Origin: Gymnothorax reevesii
Taxonomy: Eukaryota; Chordata; Actinopteri; Anguilliformes; Muraenidae
Direction of reading: 5' to 3'
DNA: 64,000 bases
NCBI GenBank assembly: GCA_029721435.1
Contig: CM056582.1
Span: 36,042,611-36,106,610, forward strand
This document shows positions 22,787-34,608 of the stretch, one piece after another. A program made the position numbers and the translations under genes. The notes beneath the pieces are model-generated. The model was not told the origin of the DNA and ran no database searches. It saw only the letters and a program-made list of their open reading frames with translations. The first letter of the stretch is position 1; each line of letters begins with the position of its first letter.

Positions 22787-23838
22787 AGTGAGGTTTTACA
22801 AAATGAGCCAATGGCGAAAACCAGTAAAATACAAAAAGGAGGCTTTATTTCTGAAGGGGGAAACCCCCCAACAGAGCGGGCGACAGCACAAAGTCCACAA
22901 CCCAAAGTCAGAATCCAAAGGGAGTAATCCAGAGTTGTAAACAGGGCACCAATAACAAAAATCGTAGTCAGACAAAAATGGGTCAATACACAAGAAAGCA
23001 GTAAAGTACAGGGAGAATGCAAAGCTCATGGTCTAGGACGGTCCAGTCAGAAAGATAATCACAATGATACAAGGCGAGAGAAGCGTGGCACAGGTAAGCG
23101 ATGGAGAAACGATCTGACGAGGAAGTGCTACAAACAGACATCTAATATACATTTCCGGGAGATCACATGGCAATGGAACACAGGTGCAATCAATGGGAAT
23201 GACAACAAGGGAGAAACACATTGGGAGGAAACTAATTACATGAAATTGGCCGTAACCAAAACACAGACAAGGATCACAGGACAGACCTATAGACAGATAA
23301 AACAGCTCCAGTCAAGGAGTTATAAAGTGCATAGATAATGAGAGAGAAAAGACAGCACGGAGCAGCTATGGAAGACCCACAGAAATGCAGCAGAGATAAT
23401 AGGGAAAGACAATTAGTAAGTGCAGCTATACAATCCCGAGCGCTCGTTAGTAAGTTAGTCAAAAATACAATGTTAGTGCTGGTTAGTAATTATCCAAAAT
23501 AACAAATGGCTAGTATATGTTAGTAAAATAGCAAAACCAGGAGGAAGGAAGAACACAAGATAATGACGGAAGATTGAAACCCAGAAACCAATAAATCACC
23601 CGAAGGAGTGGCACGCTATACAAGAGACTGTGAGCAAAGACAACACTCATGACAAGACAGGGGAGACGAAGTGCAATGCTTGGCAACTCAAAAAATGGCA
23701 TGGTCTAAAACATGGAATCTAATTACCAAAACACAATACATGATCCAAGAATAGTCAGACATAAGCAGAATATCAAGAACATGGTACATGGCCAGGCAGA
23801 AACTTGATACATGGCATAACAAATGCAGAATGTCAACA
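22787..23838 (-). repeat. Solo LTR of the Gypsy-2 family, copy 2
   Basis: Aligns with 3949-5095 from GTGAGGTTTTACAAAAT to GCAGAATGTCAACA. The TTTATTTCTGAAGGGGG block carries the antisense polyadenylation signal. It lacks a convincing target duplication and has lost some internal blocks. Confidence 0.78.
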
Positions 23839-26101
23839 ATAAGCCTAGTTTTGCCATGCCTTATGATCATGATTCTGCCTTGCCATGTTCTGACTGATCT
23901 TTGTGTATTTAGATCATTTGCTGATCTGTTCATTTATTGTTGTAGGGGTGTAAGGGAGCACAGAACTACATTTCCCATGCAGTCAACTGGAAACAGAAAC
24001 ATCCTATACAGCACCACCCGCTTCCTTTACATTTCCTCCAATAGACTGCGTCTATAAAAGCAATAAAACGCGCAACAGAACTTTTAGGACTAGGGACCGC
24101 ACCCAGTTCATGTTCTCTCTTTTTGGCACACTTCCAACGGAGGAGGTCACGCTCTCTCTTAGCGCATCTTCTCTCAAGGGAAGATACACTCGCTTTTGGG
24201 CCATCCCCCCCCCCCCCCCCTTGGGGAAAGCCAGACTCTTTTCAAGCGAAAAGAGGGCATTCTCCTTGGAATTCATGCATTCTGCGAAATTTCATTTGGT
24301 CTATCTGCAGAGTGCTCACATCTCTGTTAATCTCCATTTAAGTTTGGACTGCAAATCTCATTAAACTAGCTTATGGCCGGTGCTACTGCTAGTTGGACAC
24401 TGAACAACTCCAAAAATAACTTTTCCGAATGGGCAAGGACATTCCGACAGAGCGGAGCTGCACGCATTCCTCAAGTGGACACAGGACTTCAGATCTGCGC
24501 ACCCTGCAGGACTTCCTCGCCAGAACTGCGATGCTCAACGGACCCAGAGAGGAATTCCAAGCTAGGAACTTCAGTAAGACTAACTGAACATTCCAGGCAG
24601 TAATGCAATTTTAGCGATTTTCAACTTAAACTGTGCCACATTTAAGTTGTATATTACTGATGAAATTGTATAATCGCATTGTGTCCGATTTTATGTACGC
24701 TTCGGTGTTAATGTCTATGTAATAGTGCTGTGAAGACAAGCTGACAAGTGAGCTTGTATTTACGTTGCTTTGTTAGTAACTTAGTGTTGTTGATGATAAC
24801 TTTCAAATTTTGTATTTGTGTTTGTTTCTGAAACACTGGCCATATCTTGATCCTATTCACCGGGGACTACTCGGACTTCGGTACAGCACATATCTGAAAG
24901 CGAAACCCAAATATAAACACCAGCGACCGGTCTATGGGAGTATGAAGTTGCCGTACAGTTGCTTACGAGGTACGAAGTCCAAAATTAGCACTCATTTTGT
25001 GCAGTATACAATGCAGGAACACGTAAAACGACTGTAAACGCGTTTACAACCAATGCAAACTTTTCGTTTTGCAATCCCAGATGAGATCAGACCACAAAAT
25101 GTAGACAGTTTGTGTCAAATCATTTCATAGGGTATGTAGAAAATGTACCGATAAGAATATTCCTCCCAAATAAAGTGGGAGTGAAACAAGTCATTTTCTG
25201 CCCTAGCTCTGAAGCAATTTTCTTCTCATACGTGGCAGCCAATTAGCCAATCGCTCGCGAGTTTTAAGGAGAGGGCTCAAAGTGTCTAGTTTCTTCATTT
25301 TTTTGCCAATATGACATACAATTACGAAAGTTAAATGCTGGATGCATGAATTACAGGCAATAATACGTGTCTACAGCATTTTTTTTTCTAACTTAGTAGA
25401 CCTTGAAATATCTGTCTTATATGAATACTTTACTGAGAAAAAAATGCTTCAAATATAAATAGTCTCCTTGCATTTTGTTGTCTGAAGGCAGATTACTGAC
25501 TATCACAGTTCCCCTTCAATATAATGTAAATGGGTAAGTTACACGGTGGAAAAAATTAGCCATAGAGACCAAAATAGTTTTTTGAACCGTGCTGTAGACA
25601 TATTTATTTCTGCTATAAATTTGGGCTTGCCTGCCCTGCCTCATGTGGCTATTCAAAGAACTGCAGCTTTTTGCTCTTCGATGTTGGTCGCACTTTTCTG
25701 CCCTAGAGGTTGGTTGCACATTATCATGTTTATGCATCCAAAGTATTATGCTGCTTCGTCATGTTTGCCTGCTTTAGAATTTGCTGTAACATAATTAATT
25801 GTTTAGATGTGAATACGATTGGCATTTTTGTGGGTGTACCTCAGTGGCAGCTGGTGAACTGGTGATAGGGAAAGCTCAAAACTAACCCTTAAAAATAGTG
25901 ATGGTCATGACCTGTTTTCAGTCATACATTTAAATTGTGATGCGCCACAGCTAATCCAGGAATAAGTCAGCGAGGCTGAAGTTGCGTAAATGGGGGGGGG
26001 GTTATTTTTGTGATTTTCGTTTTTTTTTTTTTTTTTTAAATATGATAGTTGAAATCATGAAGAAGCCACTCAATGTTTCAAATAATAGAATTATGTGTTT
26101 T
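23839..26101. other. Unassigned stretch with a TATA-like box and homopolymer runs
   Basis: A TATAAAAG lies near 24053, with a CpG-richer region after it to about 24600, which could be a decayed promoter or LTR. A run of about 18 C lies near 24187, about 10 G near 25992 and a T-run near 26020. Short open frames (for example 24373-24603) match nothing I know. Confidence 0.35.
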
Positions 26102-26815
26102 TAGCTGCGACCAAGCAGCTCAATGAACGCTTCTGTCTGTCTGTCCGTCTGTCTGTCCGTGCCACCTTTTTCACCATGTTCCTCTCGTTGTATCATCATA
26201 AAATTTTCTGGAGTTATTGACCTTCACCAAAGTGATGTCCATGCACAAGTTCGAGGTCAAAGGTCAAAGATCAAGTTCACAGAGGTCACGACCTTGTTTT
26301 CGGGTTTTCGCGCTGTAACTCCAGTTAGACTTCATGGATCGCTATGAAATTTTGGAAATAGGTTCTAGGCATACAGGAGGTGTTCCTTATTGTTTTTCAA
26401 GGTCATCCGTCAATTCCAAAGGTCTGATAAGGCAAAAAAAGTGTAAATTTTGCCCGATTTGACGGTTTTCGCACCGTAACTCAAGTTTAATTCAATGAAT
26501 GGCTATGAATTCTTAGAACAAGCTTTTTGGTATAGAGGATGGGTTCCCCATTGATTTTCAAGGTCATCTGCTGAATCCCAAGGTCACACCGGTCCAAAAA
26601 GCGTCGATTTTGCCCCGATTTCACAGTTTTCGTACCGTAACTCCACTTTAACTTCATGGATGGCTACTACATCTTACAGCAAGCTTCTTGGTACAGAGGA
26701 AGGGTCCCCTATTGATTTTCAAGGTCATTTGCCAATTTCAAGATCATACTTGTCCAAGAAACCACCAGTCATGGACACTAGGCCACGTGACGGATGCTAG
26801 GCGAGGTCGCAGCTA
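26102..26815. repeat. Short TIR element with three tandem units of about 165 bp
   Basis: The ends are TAGCTGCGACC (26102-26112) and GGTCGCAGCTA (26805-26815). Close to the left end is a TCTGTCTGTCCGTCTGTC run. Units built on TTTTCGCACCGTAACTC, AACTTCATGGATGGCTA and GATTTTCAAGGTCAT occur three times from about 26300 to 26750. There is no transposase gene. The layout matches 16371-16832, with different sequence. Confidence 0.75.
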
Positions 26816-27073
26816 TTAGATCCTTCAGATCTACTTGTTAATACATAAACTTTGTTTTTGAGTTTTCGTTGTTTTAGAGGATCTTGCTGCTTCCTAGATG
26901 GGGCGGGCTGATACCAAAAGCTAATTTAAATACCAGGTTTTGTTGGCAGTTCAAAGGCCTTTGTCGTTTTTTGTGGCCAATCAGCAGCATGTTAAAGTGC
27001 GACGGCATGGCTACTTATGCTGCAATTCCAGGTCTAGCCTTGTTGTTTTCAGTACAACTTTGGGTAGAGATGT

Positions 27074-28436
27074 GTGTTGAATTGCGAAGAGAAGATGGAC
27101 CTGGAAGAACACAGTGCCAGAGAAATCAACAGAGGATCTTTCTGCAAAAATCTTTGGAGATATTTCTGCGAGCCTGACGCTGGTGATCAAGTTGACGCTC
27201 TCTCTACTGATTCTGAACTAGAAGATGTAGAAATAGATGAGAGCACCTGTATCACACTGAAGGACATTCCTTACCTGGAATCTCTTGGCCTTGCGGCAGA
27301 AAAGCTCAAGCGTAAGATATCAGTGGCTATTTCTGTTGCAACGTTTGAAGAGGACAAAGATTTAGAGATGGAGAAGATTTGGGAATTTGATTATAAATGC
27401 TGTGGAAGGAGGAAAGAGAATAATCAGCTGGGGACACAGTTGTGTAGCCACAAAGTTTCTCCTGAGCTGATGTACAACATTCAGATGGATTCATTAGCAA
27501 CCAAAAAATAGTGACAGGAAATGAGAATTATTGGACATCTTGAAACCAACAGGCGCACAGTTGTTACTACCAAGAGCACAACGTCTACCAAAAAGCCCCC
27601 GAAGAAAAGAAAGGCGGCCAGAAGCTTATTTCATCGAAGGCACTAAAATCTGTTGGAACACTTTTTCTCATTGGGTGAGTATCAGAACATACACGTTATT
27701 TACTTCATGTTGCATAGTTACAGTACTTTGTTCGCTTAGACTAAGGATTGTAAGTTGCTTTGGCTAGACAGTTTACACAGAGTATGCTATCATTCATCAA
27801 TCCACCGTGATTTACAGTGTCCAAGTTATTTACTTGGTACTGTATGATTATACAAGGGTCATTGTTAGCTCAATCTTAGCTTTGTAAACAACTTACACAT
27901 GCATAATGTTTAGCAAACAGTTGTTTTGCGTTAAACGCTATTTTTTGTTAATCCTCATTGAGTTTCAGAATTCAGGTGACAGATGTATGACGATACTCTG
28001 TTATTGTAGTTCAGTCTTACTTCGAACAAAGTCTGCAACGTGTAGAATTACAAACAGTTTTATTTTTAGAAGCTATTTTCTAGCAACACTCTAAGGTAGA
28101 AAAGGTAGAGGTAAAAAAAAGAGTGATACACTTGTTAATGGTGAGGAGAGGCTATTCAAAATAGATCTGTATGAACACAATGATATATGCAAATTATGCA
28201 CACATTGAAACTGGGTGAAGTTTAGGTGTGGAAGCAATTGCTATCCATTTGAATAACACACAAGACTATGATGTTTCTATACTACTTTTATAAAATACAT
28301 TAACCACATCTTTTCTTCATTCATATTTTTTAGAATTAGGAAAGTAACTCTCTCTGATATCAGACACTTTGATGAGAATGAGGCAAGGCCACACCTCAGG
28401 AAGAAAGACCCACGGCCTCAGCATCGCAAGTTCATC
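27074..28436 (+). pseudogene. Multi-exon gene remnant, possibly transposon-derived, cut by an LTR
   Basis: Block 1 (about 27074-27509) is acidic: SARRINRG-like start region, TDSELEDVEIDEST, a cysteine pair in FDYKCCGRR, then SPELMYNIQMDSLA. In-frame TAG and TGA at 27508-27514 are followed in the same frame by EMRIIGHLETNRR and a Lys/Arg-rich patch, with a shift to YFIEGTKICWNTF and a GT donor near 27676. A second block after an AG at about 28333 reads VTLSDIRHFDENEARPHLRK. The order (QM.SL..M.I.G.L, basic patch, G..IC..TF, HF.EN) recalls fish DDE-type transposon-derived proteins. I cannot name it. The LTR at 28437 ends it. Confidence 0.4.
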
Positions 28437-30803
28437 TGTGAGGATTTATGAAATGAACCGATAGTGACAACCAGTAAAAAACAAAAAAGGAGGATTTATT
28501 TCTGAGGGGGGAAACCCCCCAACAGAGCTGGCAACAGTACAAAGTCCACAATCCAAGGTCAGAATCCAAAGGACGTAATCCAGGTTTGTAAACAGGGCAC
28601 CAATCACAAAAATTGTAGTCAGACAAAAATGGGTCAATAAACAAGAATGCGGCAAAGTACAGGGAAAACGCAAAGCTCGATGTCGAGGACGGTCCAGTCA
28701 GAAAGATAAATCACAATGATACAAGGCGAGAGAAGCGTGGCACAGGTAAGCAATGGAAGAACAATCTGACAGGGAAGTGCTACAAACAGACATCTAATAT
28801 ACATATCCGGGTAACCACATGACTAGGGAACACAGGTGCAATCAATGGAGAAAATTATCATGGAGAGACACATTAGGAACAAACTAATTACATGAAGTTG
28901 GCCGTAGGCAAAACGCAGACAGGGATCACAAGACAAACCTATGGACAGACTAACAGCTCCAGTCACGGAGTACCAAAAGTGTATAGATTAGTTAAAGGAA
29001 AGCACAAGCAGTTAGTGGAAGACCCACAGAAAGTGCAGCAGAGATAATTAGGGAAAGGCAAGAGGCAGAGACTAGAATCGGGCGAATGCTGAGAGATCGT
29101 TAGTCAATTAGTAAGTGCAGCTATACAATCCCGAGTGCTTGTTAGTACAAGTGCTGGTCAACGAATTAGAATAATTTGAAATAGCACAATCGTTAAATTT
29201 TCTTGATGCATTTTTTGTGCAGAAAGCAATTCAGGTGTTCACCGCGCCCGCCTACTTGTTTGAGTAATCACAGAACTCGCTACCTGTAAAAAATTTGCTC
29301 AGCTGAGCTTTCCAAAAGGCCCATTTAGGCCATTTAACTGTGACAATGTTGTTTTATTGAATTAGAATAATTGAGAAACCGTTTCACTGAATTAGAATAA
29401 TTTTTATTATAATTAGAATCATCACTTTCTCAGTATTTTGTGGCTGCCCGAAGTCTCCGTGGCATCGATTTGACCAGCTTGTCACAAGTTTCCGCACTCA
29501 CAGCTTTCCCGGGCAGTGGCGATGTTCTGCTTCAGTTGGTCCAGCGTAGTCGGCTTTCTGTCGCAAATTTTCCGCTTGACGATGGCCCAAAGGTTTTCAA
29601 TAACATTGAGGTCAGGCTAGTTGGCCGGCCATGCCAAAACTTCAAGCTGTTTTTCGGCAAACCAATCTTTGGTCAACTTTGGCGCATGAGCCTGTGCAAG
29701 ATCCTGTTGAAATATGAGGTCTTCTTCGCCAAACTGTCCCTCAACAGTCGGAATCAGGAACGTGTCCAGAACATGTTGGTATACAGCAGCCTTGACAGTC
29801 TTCTTGAGGAAGCAGAGTTTCCCTACACCCCAAGCGGACATGCATCCCTAGACCATAACGCTCTGGGGAGACTTGACGCATCTTTTTACGCACTCGTGAT
29901 TGTAGGTTTCGCCACCATAACGCTAGACACGAGGACCTTGGTCACCGAAGGAGATGCAAAAGCGTGATTCGTCACTGAAGACCACTTTCTGCCAGTCTTC
30001 AGCAGTCCACTCGCCGTGTTCTTTGGCCCACTTCAGGCGTTTCTCCATTTGTTTCTTGTTCAGCATCGGTTTTTCCTGCTGGAACGCGAGATTTGAAGCC
30101 AAGTTCGCGCAGACGACGGTTAGTGGTTGATCTCGAGACGTTAGCGCCGGTCTGCTCGTTCCACAAGTCGCTGAGCTCAGAAGTGGACTTGAACCAGTTG
30201 CTGACTGCGATATATCTGTCTTAGCTGCTTGTTGTCAAGCGCTGAAGTTTTTCGGATGCCGGAACAGTTGGTGCGCTTGCTGCAGTCTTTCTTTAGAGCT
30301 TTGCAGATGGAAGACTGGCTGATGCCGAGCTGCTCAGCAATTTTAGTTTGGGTCAAGCCTTGTTAGTGAAGGGCTTGAATTTGAGTCAATATTCCCGTTG
30401 AGAGGTCGCGCTGCTTATAACAAAATAACAAACTGTTAGTATGTGTTAGTAAGATTGCAAAAGTTAGAGGAAGATACAAGATAATGAAAGAAGATTGAAA
30501 CCCAGAAACCAATAAATCACCCGAATGAGTGGCACGGTAAACAAGGGACCGTGAGCAAATACAACACTCAAGACAAGACGGGGGAGACGAAGTGCAATGC
30601 ATGGAAAAGGAAACATGGCTATGAATAAACAGAACTAAAACATGGAAATCTGAAGATCAGAACACAATGTATAATCAAAGGATGGTCAGACATAAGCAGA
30701 GGTCACTAAACACATGGGTTAGTCAAAAACATGGCACTAGGCCAGGCACAGAACTTAAACATGAGCATGAAACATGGAGCATGGCAAAGACAGAATCACA
30801 GCA
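28437..30803 (-). repeat. 3' LTR of Gypsy-2, carrying a Tc1
   Basis: The plus strand begins TGTGAGG at 28437 and ends ATCACAGCA at 30803, like the solo LTR 3949-5095. Without the Tc1 (29157-30415) it is about 1.1 kb, equal to that solo LTR. Roughly 40 bp of LTR is missing at the Tc1 site. The adjoining polypurine tract marks it as a 3' LTR. Confidence 0.85.
29157..30415 (-). mobile_element. Tc1/mariner element (family Tc1-C), 5' end missing, transposase broken
   Basis: The 3' end (left) carries GAATTAGAATAATT at about 29163, 29358 and 29388, likely transposase-binding direct repeats. The transposase on the minus strand starts near 30420 in the HTH region (TKIAEQLGISQSS). A readable piece at 29617-29841 has FQQDLAQAHAP and KDWFAEKQLEVLAWPAN, followed past a stop by PDLNVIE, giving 34 residues between Asp and Glu (DD34E). 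Many stops and frameshifts are present. The 5' terminal repeat is gone. Confidence 0.8.
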
Positions 30804-30816
30804 GTACCCCCTTCCC
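30804..30816 (-). other. Polypurine tract of Gypsy-2
   Basis: On the minus strand GGGAAGGGGGTAC directly precedes the LTR start TGCTGTGATT. This is the expected primer site for plus-strand DNA synthesis and confirms the LTR boundary. Confidence 0.75.
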
Positions 30817-31152
30817 TACGAATCAATTCAACCTGATGGTCTGGGATGGTTGACATGAAAGTCTCTGATCAAGTCCTTGTCCAAGATGTGACGTGAGTGG
30901 ACCCAACTGCCAGTGTTATGTTAGTTCACGATTAATATGAACTAGTTCAGTTCATATTTCTTTTAAAAAATGAAAAAAAGTTTACAGTCTAGTTCTTTTT
31001 TAAGTTAATTTTTAACGCAGTCATCCAAGCATTTTTTTTCTGCATTAGAGTCTCTTATCTATTCATCCCCAGCTCCCAATCACTGCCACAATGTCCAAAA
31101 ATGAAATCATAGTTTTTATTTAACAAGTTATAGTCCTGAAAAAACGTCAGTA

Positions 31153-33968
31153 GATTCAAACTACCCCTCCTTGAATCGCCACCTTATCGTGCTGGAGGGG
31201 TTTGAGCACCTGGATGATCCTAGGAGCTATGTTGTCTGGGGCTTATTTGCCCCTGGTAGGGTCTCCCAGGGCAAACAGGTCCTAGGTGACTGGTCAGGAG
31301 GATGCTTACGTTGCCCGGATTGGCGTTAGTCGGGCTCACCTCCACGCACAGTCTGGGCTCTGGAACCCAACTCCTTGAGAGAGGCTGGACTCTCCTCTAC
31401 TCTGGAGTTACCCGCGGTGAGAGGCGGCGGGCTGGTGTGGGTTTGCTTATAGCCCCCCAGCTTAGCCGTCAGGTGTTGGAGTTTTCCCCGGTGAACGAGA
31501 GGGTCGCTGCCCTGCGCCTTCAGGTCGGGGACAGGTGCCTCACTGTCATTTCGGCTTATGGGCCGAATGGCTGTGCAGAGTACACGACCTTCTTGGAGTC
31601 CGTAGGAAGGGTACTGGAAAGTGCTCCGACTGGGGACTCCATCGTTCTACTGGGGGACTTCAATGCCCACGTGGGTAGCGACAGTGTTATCTGGAGGGGC
31701 GTGATTGGGAGGAACGGCCTCCCCGATCTGAACCCGAGCGGAGCTCTGTTGTTGGACTTCTGTGCTAGTCACGGTTTGTCCATAACGAACACCATGTTCA
31801 AGCATAAGGGTGTCCATCAGTGCACATAGCACGAGGACACCCGAGGTCGGAGGTCAATGATTGACTTTGTGGTCGTGTCATCTGACCTTCGGCCGTATGT
31901 CTTGGACACTCGGGTGAAGAGAGGGGCTGAGCTATCCACTGATCACCACCTGGTGGTGAGTTGGATCCGCTGGCGGAGAAGGAAGCTGGACAGACTTGGC
32001 AGACCCAAACGTGTTGTGAGGGTTTGTTTGGAACGTCTAGCGGAACCCTCTGTCAGAGGGGTTTTCAAATCTCACCTCCGAGATAGCTTTGACCGGATTC
32101 CAAGGGAGGCTGGAGACATTGAGTCTGAATGGACCATGTTCTCCACCTCCATTGTTGATGCGGCTGTTCGGAGCTGTGGCCGTAAGGTTTCCGGTGCCTG
32201 TCGTGGCGGCAATCCCCGAACCCGGTGGTGGACACCGGAAGTAAGGGATGCCGTCAAGCTGAAGAAGGAGTCTTACCGAGCTTGGCTAGCTCGCGGGACG
32301 CCTGAGGCAGCTGACCGGTACCGGCAGGCTAAGCGTGCTGCGGCCCGGGTGGTGTAAACTCTGTTTACAGTGGAGGTGGGGAGCTGTTGACTTCGACTGG
32401 GGATATTGTCGGCCGGTGGAAGGAATACTTCGAGGACCTCCTCAATCCCGCTGTTACGCCTTCCGTAGAGGAAGCAGAGGCTGGGGACTTAGAGGCTGAC
32501 TCATCCATCACTCGGGCTGAAGTCACTGAGGTAGTTCGGCAGCTCCTCGGTGGCAAGGCACCGGGGGTGGATGAGATCCGCCCTGAGTACCTCAAGTCTC
32601 TGGATGTAGTAGGGCTGTCTTAGTTGACACGCCTCTGCAGCATCGCGTGGCAGTCGGGGACGGTGCCTCTGGATTGGCAGACCGGGGTGGTGGTTCCTCT
32701 ATGTAAGAAGGGTAACTGGAGGGTGTGCTCCAACTATAGGGGGATCACACTTCTCAGCCTCCCGGGTAAAGTCTATTCCAGGGTGCTGGAGAGGAGAATC
32801 CGGCCGATAGTCGAACCTCAGATTCAGGAGGAACAATGTGGTTTTCGTCCTGGTTGTGGAACACTGGACCAGCTCTATACCCTCCGCAGGGTGCTTGAGG
32901 GTGCATGGGAGTTTGCCCAACCTGTTCACATGTGTTTTGTGGACTTGGAGAAGGCATTCGACCGTGTCCATCGTGGCATTCTGTGGGAGGTGCTTCGGGA
33001 GTATGGAGTCCGGGGCCCTCTACTAAGGGCCGTGCGGTCTCTGTATGACCGGAGCAGGAGCTTGGTTCGCATTGCCGGCAGTAAGTCAGACCTGTTCCCG
33101 GTGCATGTTGGACTCAGGCAGGGCTGTCCTTTGTCACCGGTTCTGTTCATTATTTTTATGGACAGAATTTCTAGGCGCAGCCAGGGGGCGGAGGGAGTCC
33201 GGTTTGGGGACCACAGGATCTCATCTCTGCTTTTTGCGGATGATGTTGTCCTGTTGGCTCCTTCGAACCAGGACCTTCAGCATGCACTGGGGCGGTTTGC
33301 AGCCGAGTGTGAAGCGGCTGGGATGAGAATCAGCACCTCCAAGTCTGAGGCCATGGTTCTCGAGGAGTTCAAGTATCTTGGGGTCTTATTCACGAGTGAG
33401 GGAAGGATGGAGCGTGAGATTTACAGATGGATCGGTGCAGCGGCAGCAGTAATGCGGTCATTGTACCGATCTGTCGTGGTGAAGAAGGAGCTGAGCCGAA
33501 AGGCAAAGCTCTCGATTTACCAGTCAGTCTACGTTCCTACCCTCACCTGTGGCTATGAACTCTGCGTCATGACCGAAAGAACGAGATCTCGGGTACAAGC
33601 GGCTGAAATGGGTTTCCTCCGCAGGGTGGCGGGCCGCTCCCTTAGAGATAGGGTGAGGAGCTCTGTCACCCGGGAGGAGCTCAGAGTAGAGCCGCTGCTC
33701 CTCCACGTCGAGAGGGGCCAGCTGGGGTGGCTTGGGCATCTTTATCGGATGCCCCCTGGACGCCTTCCGGGAGGAGGCCTCGGGGAAGACCCAGGACACG
33801 CTGGAGGGACTATGTCTCTCGGCTGGCCTGGGAACGCCTCGGGATACCCCCGGAAGAACTGGAGGAAGTGTCCGGGGAGAGGGAAGTCTGGGCATCCCTG
33901 CTTAGACTGCTGCCCCCGCGACCCGGCCCCGGATAAGCGGTAGAAAATGGATGGATGGATTCAAACTA
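31153..33968 (+). mobile_element. Rex3 (RTE-type) LINE with 11-bp target duplication
   Basis: GATTCAAACTA occurs at 31153-31163 and again at 33958-33968. The 3' end is the GATG repeat tail (ATGGATGGATGGAT at about 33947-33960) known for Rex3. The first three bases of the right duplication could also belong to the tail. It is nearly full length relative to known Rex3 coding sequence, in the plus direction, and lies inside the hAT element. Confidence 0.92.
31302..33943 (+). pseudogene. Rex3 ORF: AP-type endonuclease and reverse transcriptase, broken
   Basis: The endonuclease part (31302-32356) has LGDFNAHVG and STDHHLVV, the latter with the catalytic His. The RT part (32387-33943) has VDLEKAFDRVH (motif A), LRQGCPLSPVLF (motif B) and LFADDVVLL (motif C, both Asp intact). 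The breaks are: TAG at 31827-31829; a frame change with missing sequence around 32354-32386; TAG at 32621-32623 within LS-TRLCSIAWQSG; and a short in-frame gap at about 33355-33365 before EEFKYLGVLF, where related copies carry extra residues. Confidence 0.9.
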
Positions 33969-34608
33969 CTTGCTGAAAGTAATGTCCAGCAAAGTTTCTG
34001 TATATGCCATTGTCCTGCATTACAACTGCATGAATCACATTCCAAAGTAGTTCAAAAACATAAGCCAAGACCAACAATGTTACAGTAAGCGAGAACACTG
34101 AGTAAAGGTGTCTAGTGCACCGGACCTCTGAATTTCCAATTGACTATAAGGGAAAAACTCCTGCTATTATTTTGTTATTTAAAAGGTATACAATCGTGAA
34201 TCTTTCCTGCGTAGGACTGGATTACATAATAAAAAAAAGAATCAAGGTGCATTTTTGCTTGACGCTTTACGAGAATGAAGTTATAAGAGCTTGTTTTAGT
34301 CAACAGTTAATCCATTGGTAGGTCAATATGACTCACATCTGACTACGATTGGTCACTCGCATAGCATTAGTTAATAGTCTGCAAGAACATTGCTGTAGGT
34401 AGCAGTTTGAACTCCCATGGATACTGAGCTAAGTTATGTTTTCATTTCACGGAACCCACAGCCGAGCAGTATGCTGAAACGCTATCATCGGTGGCAATCA
34501 TAGAAGGCAGAAGCTTGATAAGGGTGCTGCTATTTTCACAATCCATCCAGAATGAACACATTACACTAACGTTTCTGCCAGGTCATTTGCTATATCTAAT
34601 TCTATGTA

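Noticed and set aside
23937..24620. Possible LTR or promoter with a TATA box
   Set aside because: No second copy, no primer-binding site, no TG..CA pair or duplication that I could support; left as unassigned.
33524..33895. Minus-strand open frame in Rex3
   Set aside because: Antisense to the Rex3 reverse transcriptase C-terminal region; GC-rich codon composition opens shadow frames.
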